Source of the DNA: Brachypterus glaber
Taxonomy: Eukaryota > Arthropoda > Insecta > Coleoptera > Kateretidae
DNA: 64,000 nucleotides
Direction of reading: 5' to 3'
Assembly (NCBI GenBank): GCA_958510825.1
Contig: OY294046.1
Location: 46,109,794 to 46,173,793, forward strand
The notes under the pieces: model-generated
The model's input: the letters and a program-made list of their open reading frames with translations, nothing else
Database searches by the model: none
Told to the model about the DNA's origin: nothing
Shown: one piece after another, positions 34,201-46,200 of the stretch
Numbering within the stretch: the first letter of the stretch is position 1
Layout: every line of letters begins with the position of its first letter
Made by a program: the position numbers and the translations under genes

Positions 34201-37200
34201 AATAAAACCATTTGAGTAGTACTAGAATATGTAAGATTCTTTAAAAAAAAATTGAATAACTTTTTTTAGGGTGGGGACAAGAAAGTAGTAAAAATTTGAT
34301 TTTGACCCATATACATTTTTTTGAAAATGTTTGCGGTCTTGCTTAAAAAATTTAAGTGGCACACTGCATACCGGGTGGGCCATTAAAAGTCGATATCTCA
34401 GAAACCGTGTAAGATAGGTTTTTGAAATTTGGTACTCTGCTTCAATATAAAGGGGGACACCTTTTTATCAAAGCAGATTTTTTTTCAACCACACCCTTAG
34501 GCGGGAGAGGGGGCAACTTAATTTTAAATGGGATGGGGGTGTTTTTTATTCAGATTCAAATTCAGTATCAAAAATTACATAATTAACCAAAAAAGTTTTT
34601 TTTTTCAACCTCAAATTAGGCTGTTTGGACTGTTAAAAAAACTAAAACAAAAAAACGCCATTTAAAAAAATTCAAAAATTTGAATATTTTAGTAGTTTTC
34701 TATTGTTTAGGTTTATTTCATTGTTTTAAACCTAAAAATATACAAAAGAAATCGAATCTGAATTTTTTCCAAAAATTTAATTTTTTTTACCTGACGCGTT
34801 CGAACGTTCGGACGTTCATGATTTTTTTTTTCGTTTTTTTTTTGAATTTTTTACCTGTGTGCGCCGCAGGAAACATTATTTAAAAACTGCATGTCAAAGT
34901 AATTTTTAAGTATTAAAGAAAAAGTTTATTTTTCTGTAGGTTTTATTTTTTTTTCTGGGCCTCTGGGGGGGCAATTACCCCCACTAACCCCGCTTGGCTC
35001 CGCGCTTGGTAACTTAGCCAGCCATCAGAAACCTACCTATAATGCAGATAACCGTCGACTTTTGGCATGAATTTCCTTAAAAAAAGCCGGTCCACCCAGA
35101 CGCTATTTCCAGCCAACGGACTTGCATTTTCTGTCGTATATTTTTTAACAAACTTAAGGATTTCGGTCTCTGCATCTTGAATAGTTGTTTTGGAGTTTAA
35201 GGAAGCTTCAGTAAGGCCTGTCTAAAAATATACAAAGCATCAGTAAAAAAAAAATAAAAAATATACATTTTTAAAAGTTTTTACCCGATTTTTACAAAAA
35301 AAAAAATTTGGTCTAAAAGTCTTTAGCTCAAAGCGTTGTTTTTGCATTACGAGGGGGGGAAGTGATGTAGCGTGACGTAACGCTCTTTATTATTTTTAAA
35401 GAAGGAAGAACCGTTTCTTTTTTACCCAATTTTTTTAGGGAATAATTTGGCTACTGCCGTTACATATTTTTACATATTTAAGTATACAGGGTAATTTAGA
35501 AATAAGTTACAGAATTTTAAGGGGCCATTCTAGGTCCAAAAATTTTTTAAAAGGTTCCTGTAAAGGTTGGTTCGGAAATGAGCTCTAAGGGAGTTATATT
35601 AACTTTTTTTTTCCAACATTTATATCTATTTCTGTATTTGTCTAAATAAGCCCTACGGCTGAAGGACTTAGGTCGATGACCATTTGTGTAATTAATTATT
35701 GTAATTTATTACCAATAAAGAACATTTAGTATTATTATTATTATTATATCGATACCCCCAAGCAACAAAGCCGTAACTCATATATTGTCATTTTTCACGA
35801 CAGCTAAATTTATAAAATATTTTTTTTTGTTATTTAAGGGTGGGTAAATGATTGAAGTGGAAAAGGAAGTCATGTGATACATTATTTGAAAGCTTATAAA
35901 ATTCTCTACTTATCTGTTTAAGTATTTATTGTTTATTTACTGTTTGTTTCTGATAATATTCAAGTTTAGAATTTCTTACTTTAGTGATTTTAGGTAAACT
36001 TTTGCTTAAAGTGGCTTGTAGAGAAATCTGAGTAGTACCACCATGTGTGTCTTTTTTCAAGGCGTTTACCTATGAGTATAACTCAAAATGGGCCTAACTT
36101 GAGTTACATCCTTGTTGCTTGGGAGTGTCGATATCTGGAACCCTATGAACCACAGTAACGAATTTTTGCACATGACTTAACATTGACAAAGGTTATCATT
36201 TTATGTAATTTTTATTTGGTAATTTTAGCCAGGGACGTGCGAAATGGGGGGGGGGCGATGTCATATTTTTGCCCCAAACTTCTTATCTGTAATTTTTTTA
36301 ACATTTTCTCAATAAAATATTAATCTTTCATTAAAAATACACAAAAAAGGTACTCTTTTTGTAACACCGTAGGTCCAACCGTTTTCACATACTGACCATT
36401 TTGCACGCCCCTGTTTTAAATTACCAAATAAAAATTACATAAAATGATAACCTTTATCAATGTGCAAAAACTACTGTGGTTTACCCTAGTAACAATTTTT
36501 GTCGTCTGGAGCAAGTCTGAATCAAGTAACTGCATCCAGATTTTGACAATTCTGGCGCAGGATACTGTCGACAGATTCTTTCTCAAGAACTGTCAAAGAA
36601 TTGCTACAGATACTTCGTCAAGATTCTTGAGCAAGAATTTAGCAAGAAAAATTGACAAGGGAGAGGTGAGCGCTCATGGACTCTAGCGTTTTTCCCGCAA
36701 GAGTAGGTCAAGATTCTTGACCAAGAATCTTGTAAAATTCTTGCTACAGACTTGACGAACAGACTTGACAAAGTATTGTTAAACGCTCTGCTTCCAGAAT
36801 CTTGCTAAAGTCTTGCCCAAGTCTGGATATAGAATCTTGATTAATTCTCTTGCTTAAGAATTGTCCAATTCTTTACAAAGAACGTAGTCAAGTACTCTGA
36901 TCAAGAAACCTGTCCAAGATCAGTGTTACTAGGGTTATAGGGTTCCTAGAGATATTAAATAAAACCTACTTTTCAGATGTAACCTTAGGAGGGTCGTAGC
37001 TCCCCTAGGTATCATTTCCGCACCAACCTTTATAGGAACTTTTTTTTCATATTTTTGGACCTAGAATCCACCCTTAAAATTTTGTAACATTTCTGAATCA
37101 CCCTGTATATACTCCCTTCTATAGAGGGAATAAGTCTCAGTTTACGAAAATTTAAAAAATTTGCCTTAAGTATTTATAGTATGACCACGAAATATCTAAA

Positions 37201-40200
37201 AAAAATCATTTTAAACATTTTTTAAACCTGCTTAACTAACGCAAAACTTTGTAAAATTGTTGCCGACATTATTATGCCATTCTCAGCGCCTGCCGGTAGT
37301 TTCGAATTTTCAAAAAAGGTTATGGGTAGTTAAGATTATTAATAAAAAAAAATTTTAATAACTTAACGTTTTTCGTAATTTTTTTTATTAATATTTTTTT
37401 TTTTGAAAAATATTTTCGTTTTTCAAAAAAAAAAGATTTTATTTAAAAAAAATTGTTTTCTTTTGCAAAAAAATTGTTTAAAAAAAAATTAAATTTTTTT
37501 CGTTTTTCGCAAAAAGAAAAAAAAATGTTGAAAAAAGTTTTTTTTTATTTTAATTTTTTTAAGTTGTTTTTTTAAGTATTTGGGAAAATGCAATATACCA
37601 TTTACTGTGAATAGTATATAATGGAATGAAAACTACCCCCCCCCCTCTGGGGGTGAAATTAGAAAAAAATTGTTATCAGACTCATATTCGCCAACCCCAA
37701 AAACCCCTATATACCAATTTTGACGAAAATATTAAAAATATTTAAAAATATTTACCCCTTCACCCCCTCGGGGTGGAGAAAAAAATTATTATCAGATTCA
37801 ATTTCAGCAACCTCAAAAACTCCTATAAAGCAGTTTTCAAGTTTTTCTAAAAAAAAATATATTTTTCCCCATTTGCCCCTCTTGCCGCACTCCAATGTTC
37901 ACCAAAAACAATCCCGAGCTAGAACTTTTGGTAACATACCTTTATGTCAAATTTCAAGTATCTAACTTAAAGCGTTCTTAAGTTATCATGTCCACAAGAT
38001 TTCCCGGACAGACCGATCGACAATTTTTTTTTGCTTGAAATTCATTTATATCGACATAAAACGTCATAAAACGCAAATTTTTTTTTTTTAATTTTTGCAC
38101 TACAAGGCCGAAATTTTGAAAATTTTAAAAATGGGAAAGCTAAAGAGCCACAAAGCACGTTTTTTTCGTGTATCTAGATAACGCTTCTTTGGAAAAATAA
38201 ATAAATGTCTTTTTCGTTTTCAACAACCCAAAATTAGTCTAGAAAACACTTTTACTTTTAGGTACATTTTTCATGTAAACTAGTGTATCGAAAACCTCTT
38301 TTTCGGTGTCTAGTCTAGAAAACACTTTTACTTTTAGGTACATTTTTCATGTAAACTAGTGTATCGAAAACCTCTTTTTCGGTGTAGTGCACTGTTTGAT
38401 GGCAGCATTATTTTTATCTGGCAACGTTTCTGTAAACTTTAAACAGCACCTAACTAACTAGGTCACCACGAAGTCACTGCAGTGAATTCATGAATGATTA
38501 TATTTTACTGTCAGTTACACCGAAAATGTTAAAACTATCATTCCATTCATAACAAAAATGATTATCCAAAAAGGTAGTATTTTTGTTCTAATATTTTATA
38601 TTTTAAAACAAATATCTTCTAGTAGTTTAAATAGTTATAAAGAATTTCTTGCAACTAAAACATCATATCGAGAAACAGCAAATAGCAGTTTTGGAAGAGT
38701 TCAGTATAATGGTTGTACTCCACTAAAAGTATGGACGGCCATAAGACACGGTACCAGACTACCAAGTGCGAAACATATTAAATTTATGAAAAACAGATTA
38801 CCGGATATAAGGAATTTGATTGTTACCAGGTGGGATGATAAAGAAACTGTAAGTAATGGGGAATATACATGTGGAACCCCCACAGTGGGTGAAAACATTA
38901 AGGGTCCAAAGTTTGAACTACCAATAAATAAAACTTTAATCGTAATTCCTTTAAACATAGACGACTTCTTAAAATAAAGTGGGAAATCAGTAACGACTAA
39001 AATAGAAAATCAGTGATGACCTCTTAAAATAGAGTGGAGAAAAAATAGTGACGACTTACAAAAATTATATGGGAAATCACTGACGACTTCTAAAAATAAT
39101 TTAGAAAGTTGTCAATTTTATCCCCCTTTATTTTTAGTCGTCACTGATTTTCCAGTGGGAAAACAGTAAACTAAAAATGAAATAGTAAATCAGTGACGAC
39201 TTTTAAAAATTATTTGGGAAGTGGTCACTATAGTGACAAATAAAGTGGGAAAATGTATTTTCCCACTTTATTTTTAGTTGTCAGTGACGATTCGTCACTG
39301 ATTTTCTAAAAAATTGGAAAATAAGTGACGAGTTAAAAAAAAAGTGGAAAATCAGTGACGAGTTCTAAAAATAAAGTGGGAAATCACTGATTCCAAATCA
39401 TTGGCGGGTCTATCCAAAATACTGAACACAACATTCAGCTGAACGTTCAGCGCATGCGCATATTATAGTTCCGCAAATCACGGGTGCGTTCCAAAAGAAC
39501 GTATACAGGGTGAATTTAAAACAATAATTTAAAAACAAACTTAAAATGAGTTATTTTTGGTCTCTCACCAGTAAACATAGGTTAAACAATGCTAGTTTAA
39601 CTTACGTGGTATAATAATTTTACTAAACAATAAAGATGTTGAGTGCCTGGAAAAAATAATTTATTTTAAATGTTCTTTACATTTGAATTTTAGCCCCCTA
39701 CAGACAAGCTGTATTTATTCCAGCTCTCCATGATAATATACGGGGTGTATTCATTTAACTAAACGGTAAAAAATCAAGCTGAAAGCCTGATAAAAAGAGT
39801 AAAATTTTGTCTATTGCCACAAAACCTAAGTCCCCCTGGTATTTTTTAAGTCACCTACCTTTGGGTGCCAATTTTTTTTTTGCTTTTTTCAGGGGCGCCA
39901 AGTTTGGTAGAAACCGAGAAACCGTCAGGGACAAAGCTTTTTTTCGTAAAGGTAATTTTTGGGGCGCCAATTTTATTTTGCAGGGGCGCCAAGTTTTGGT
40001 TGAAGCCGTCAGGGACAGCTTTTTTTTCGAGGGTGCCACGCCACCCTGGGGGCTGAGCCCCCTAGATTTTTTTCTGGTTACGGCCCTGAGTTTCTTTTTT
40101 AATTATTGTTTTAAATTCAACCTGTATACGTTCTTTTGGAACGCACCCGTGATTTGCGGGACTGATATGCGCTTGCGCTGAACGTTCAGCTGAATGTTAT

Positions 40201-43200
40201 GTCCAGCATTTTAAAAGTTCCCATCATTGGCAACTTCTTGAAAAATAATAATCCTAAATGCAGTCGTTTGATGTCACTGCTAATGTAGCAGTAGCAGTGC
40301 TACAAAAATCCACACCCTGCTTTTTATTATATTATTCACAGCGCCTGAGCTAGAATAATATTATACGGTAGTTTCGAATTTCCCAAAATCGTCAAAAAAA
40401 AACGCCCTAGACAAAAAATTCTTGGATTCGTTTTATGAAAAAATAAGAAACTTTGAAAATGTCCGTCTGTCCGTCCGTCCGTTTTGATTTTTTTTTTCGT
40501 TTTTCGCAAAAAGAAAAGTAAAAAAAATTGAAAACTTTTGAAAAATTTGGGGCCGGGGAACTTACCGGCCACACGAATTCTCAATTTTTTTTTAAACCAA
40601 AAAAAGTACTTACCTTAAATAGTATTTTTGCAAAAAAAAAATTGCGGATTACTCACAAATTAGCGAGAAATTAATTTAAAAAAGTACGAAAGGCTTGTTC
40701 GAGATTCGAGTTCAGAACTGGTTCTGACCAATGGAGGTTTAATCCTTATTACCATGTGACTTTAAATAACCAATAAACAGTAGTCCAGAACTGATTCTAG
40801 CGTATCCCGAACAAAGCTGAATTTTGTGCATTTTTAAGTACATTTCTCTTCTTCTTCTGCTTCTCTACTTCAATTTAGTACCCTGCTAAGATGATAAATA
40901 AACAGCGTTGTCAGATTGTGCATATATTGAAAACGTTTTTTCTGAGGTTAATATTAAAAATGTACAAAAAGCAATCAAAAACTATAATTTTATTATAAAA
41001 AAAACACAAACGTAAACCAACGCCTCCCATTAAAAAAAAAAACACCAAACCAGCAAACTACCAAACCAAACCATTGTTAACGTTAACCAACGCCTCCCAT
41101 TAAAAAAAAAAAAAACCAAACCAGCAAACTACCAAACCAAACCATTTTTAACGTAAACCAACGCACCCATTAAAAAAAAACACTAACAGAAATTCGTGAG
41201 TATTTTAACAATTTTTTATTATAAAAATTTCAACAATTATTTTATTATATTTATTAATTTTCAGAGAATAGTAATAAGCACTATGAAATCAGTGCTGCTA
41301 CTCACAGAACACTAGGTTTGCATTTTTTTTACAAACATACACGAAGTTAGAAACATACATGCACGAAGTTAGAAACATGTAATCTGTCATCATTCTTTGT
41401 AAAATAAACAGTTATTTTTAAATATAAATTTGTTCTAGATAAAAAACAACATTTTCCGCATTCAGAATTATTTATAATTGTTAGTTTTAGCATTACAGTG
41501 AAAAATTAGTACAAGATTGGCGTTATTTTTTGTGTCCGGTAAGTTCACCGAAACCAAAAAGTTTTTTCGAATTTTTTTTTTTTCGATTTTTTTTTTAAGT
41601 ATTTCGTTTTTCAAAAAAAGATCTTTTTTTATTTTTTTTTTGTATATTTTTTTAATATTTGGGAAAATGAAATATACCGTTACTGTGAATAATATATAAT
41701 GGAATGCGTAGCATTACATATCTTCACGGCTTGTTATTAATACAATCGGGTTCCTTCTAGAGGCACATTAGACACAGCCAAATCTTAACCCCAAAACATA
41801 ACCTTAAAACTATAATCACAAAAATGATAAATATTACTGTGTTTCTTGTAATTTATATTTTAATACATATATGTTTGTGCAGTTTGAATAGTAATCAATT
41901 AGAAGGTTTATTTGCATTTAGAACCGCATATCGAACGGCAGCAAATACCAGTTTTGGAAGAATACAGTATCAAAATTGTACCCCACAAAAATCATGGATG
42001 GTTATAAGACATGGTACTAGAACACCAGGTGTAAAATATATTAAATTTATGAAACACAGATTACCTGACATGAGGGATTTAATTATAAAAAACTGGGATG
42101 AAAATGAAAACGTAGGTTCATAATATGTTATGTACATAATACCCCTACAGTAGGGGTAACTGTGGTCCCCTACAGTAGGTGACCTACTACTATATTTGGT
42201 TCTTTTTGCAATATCAAAAGAACCATCCGACATTAAAGGCATAATTTAATATAAAAAAAATTAAATGTTAATTTTAGTGTAAGTTAAAGTGGGGTAACTT
42301 TGTTATAATGGGGGAAAACCCATTATTTTAACTTTTGTAAGCTTTAATTTGAACAGTTTAAAGTTGATACCTATTTTAAAGTTAATTTTCAAAATTTTAA
42401 GCTTTTTGAAAGTTATTCGAAAACAATATGAAAAAATTGTGCTTTTAATTTTCAGAAAACAATCCTTTTCAAGAATTGGAAAGCAAATGATTTAAAAGAA
42501 GAAAACGAAAAATTTCTTACACTCGAGGGAGCAGAAGAAATGATTTTGTTAGCAGAAAGAATGCAGAGTAGATTTCCCAAAATTTTCAATGGCATTTATT
42601 CCAATACATCATATTATTTTAAATTTACGGATACTCAAAGAGCCAAGGAAAGTTTTCTAAATTTTGCTACAGGTTTATTTGGAAAACAAACTGCAAAGGA
42701 GGTTTGGTATCCTGCACCTGAGACAGGGGGTGATCCTCTTTTAAGGTTATTTTTTTCCCTTTAATATTTTATACTTCTTGCCATTTTAAACACAAAATGC
42801 TAATTTCTTCCCTTAGGCCAGGCACTGAGTTCATAAAAGGGAGCTTTCTCTACAATAGGTCAAGAAGAATTCTAATTAGGTAGATTTGTACAGTTTGATA
42901 TCCTCATTATTATTCGACCTTGAGCCACATAGGTAGAGAAGCTATAGTGGGTATTAGATAAAGACAAAAACACATTAGGTGTGTAAAATTTAGTCCGCCA
43001 TTTTTACCTTTTGTCAACAAAAACAAAATCTCAAAAAGACTTTTCACATTTTTACAAGTTTTTACAAAACAATTCATTTTTAAGTTAAAAATTTTAACAC
43101 TACAAACAAAATAAAACTATAAAGACACGCAAATACCACAAACAACGTCACAAACAAAATATCACCAATTATTCGATTTCATAACAAAATGACAGAGTGC

Positions 43201-46200
43201 AGCATTGTCAGACCTCCTAACCATGTAAATTTACGTTTGCTTGCATTTAAACGGCTTGAATGTAAATTTATGCTGTCTTTGGGTGTTCTTATTAAAATTC
43301 GTAGCAAAATATTGGAAATTTATTGGTTTTTATAATTAAAAATTATACGGTTGAAATATTGTTGGCAACGTAGAACGGCCATTTTTACCGTTTAGATGTC
43401 AATTTTCTATCTATTGTTATTACGCAGCGCCGAACCCTGCGCAAACGTTTATTTCTTCTATAATTCTCTACCTATGTGCCTTAAGCGACCGCCGCTCGCG
43501 CCGCCATATTGGAAAAATGTTACCGAAAAACAGTTTTTCGAAAATATCTTCTTTCCAGCGCCACCTAGGTTAAAAATAGTTACAGTGGACTCAAGCTCAG
43601 CAAATTTTTACAATATATGTATTTACTGAAATTTCGAAAAAATACAAGGTGATCAGTAGCTGGCATGCCAACATTTAAAAGGTGATTCTACATCCAAAAA
43701 TATGAAAAAAAGTTCCTGTTAAGGTTGGTCTGAAAATGAGTCCTAAGGGAGCTACGGTCCTTCAAAGATGGAGATATTGAATGGGAAACAAAAAAAGCAC
43801 CAATAAAATTTTAATGCTGCAGGGTGATTCTTTATTTAAAACACAAAACTGTACAAATCTACCAAATTAAAACTCTCCTTGACCTTTTGCAAGTCAGAAT
43901 CTACCCAGTGCCTGGATTCCCTCCTATTAAGAAGGGGCCAATCTCTAAAATTTTGGTAAATGAGTTTTTTCTATAAATAGTCATCTTTAATAGAAACAGA
44001 TCTCATACAATATATGTAAAGTCTGTGATAATAGACATAATAAGACTCATTTTCAAAGTTTTTCGAGATTGGGCTCCTCATTATGACGGTTTTTGCAAAA
44101 AAAAATGGTCTTATGGAAAATTAAAAAAGTCTGTATATGTATTTGTATGTACAATAAAGAGCAATTATTATTATTATTATTATTAAAAAAGTCAAGGAGG
44201 CTTTGAGCAAAAAAATCAAATTTTTATCCCAGTCCTTAATTTAAGGGTAAAAACTATTACTTTTTTTGATAGCTTGATTTATTTATTTTTTTTTTAGGTT
44301 TTACAAGTTATGTCATAAATGGAGAAGAGACATCAAAAAAAATCCGGAATTTCTCAAAGAAAGAAACCGTTTTAAAGAAAGTCAACATGTAAAAAATTCA
44401 GTTAAAAATATCCATACTCAGTTAGGACTAAAAGAAGGAAGTTTAACTGTGGATGAAATACACAATATGTATATTACTTGTGCATTTGAAACAGCTTGGA
44501 GCAAAAATAACAAGTCACCTTGGTGTATCCCATTCTCCATGGAGGATTTAAAAGTTTTTGAATATATGGAGGATTTAAAGTATTATTGGAGAGATGGATA
44601 TGGACATGAGTTGAATTACAAACAAGCATGTGTTATGTTTGGATCATTATTTGACTATTTTAAAAGGTAATACTAGTTTACAAAATCAATGTTTTTACCC
44701 CTCCCCTTCAGAATTTAAGTCAAATATCTCGTAAAATATGAAGTCAATTTCAAAGTCTAGGTTAAATTCTGACTTTAAGGCCCGGTTTATCAATGTGCAG
44801 TTAACACTTTATCTAATGATTAAAGTCTCAGTTAAGGACTTTTAAATTTAGTTGCACATTGATAAACCCAGCGTAAATCGCTATTTATGTAAAATTCTAA
44901 CTTTAAGTCAGGATTACTTTAAATTTAAATTTTGACTTAAATAAAATTTTGACCTCGAAGTCAAAAATTAAGTCAAGTTCTGAAATAAGGTCAAAATTTA
45001 AGTAAAATTATGACTTATTATTTTTTCAAGCAAGATAGTAAATTAAAAATCGCACAGTAAATATTTTTAGAACAGGTTTAAATAGTATATGTTTGTGTAT
45101 AGAATATAGTTGTTTTTTAAAATAAACTACACAGTATATTCACATATCCAATATTCGAATCTGTTTTGAAAATATTCACTGTGCGATTTTTAATTTACTA
45201 TCTTGCTTGAAAAAACACCATAGTTCTACATATTACATATTATTTTTTTTTAGTAAAAAGACATATCCCAAAGTTACAGCATATTTTACCCACTCAGGCA
45301 CTTTACTAAAAATGCTGGCTCATTTAGGATTATACAAAGATGACCGACCATTATTGGCTGACGATTTCATTTTAAATAAGGACAGAAAATGGAGAACAAG
45401 TAGAATTGATTCATTTGCAACAAACCTAGCATTTATTCTTTTTGATTGTGAAGGACAAGATAGCATTTTAACAATGCATCAGGAGAAAACAATAAGACTG
45501 CCAGCCTGTCCTAACAAGGATCTTTGTGACATGAAAAGCATTGAAAAGTACTATTTTGATAGTATTAAAAACTGTGATTTTAATTTAATGTGTTCACTTA
45601 CATAATTTTAAAAACTGACATATAGTTAAATTTAAATTAAATTTTAATGTAATATTATATTAATGCAATTTTTTTTTTAATTAAATAAATGTTTTTATGT
45701 TTATGTTTTTTTTTTTGTTTTTATTTTTTATGTATATTCCTATAAAGGTTTAAAACTAATTATGGATTTATTTTTATTCTTAAAACCCTGATCAAAATAA
45801 TGTTTTACTACTTAAAAGGTTCGCTGCTGTTACTTACATAAGTACTTTTCCACAGATGATGGAATACTGAGCCTAAGTATCTTTATGAGCCTATGTAACA
45901 GACATTGATACTGGCACCATGCACACAATGTTGTATCAGCATATGATACATCAGCAGCAAAAGTGTTAAGGCACAAAATTTTTATTTTTGTATTTTTATA
46001 GACTCAAGTTAGGGCCAAAAAAAAACTTTATCCCTGGAGGAAAGGGGATTATGGCTAAAAATATTACCACAAATAATTTACATAAGCAGTATTCTCACTA
46101 GCTTTGTGGAAAAATATTTAAATATTTTTTTAAGGGTTAAAAATGTGCTGATGAAGGCCATATCAAATTTTGATGTTTTGATTTCATTTGGTTTAACAAT

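Larger units (their letters stand above)
35485..37109. mobile_element. TACAGGGTGATTCA-family foldback, copy with two inserts
   Basis: Left end TACAGGGTAATTTAGAAATA, right end TTTCTGAATCACCCTGTATA. It is interrupted by SINE-tail sequence plus an inverted-repeat element (35640-36130) and by the CAAGAATCTTG element (36484-36937). It lies in REXO2 intron 3. Confidence 0.65.

Noticed and set aside
39807..40181. 124-codon protein gene
   Set aside because: It lies inside a foldback element with overlapping open frames on both strands, and the composition is low complexity.
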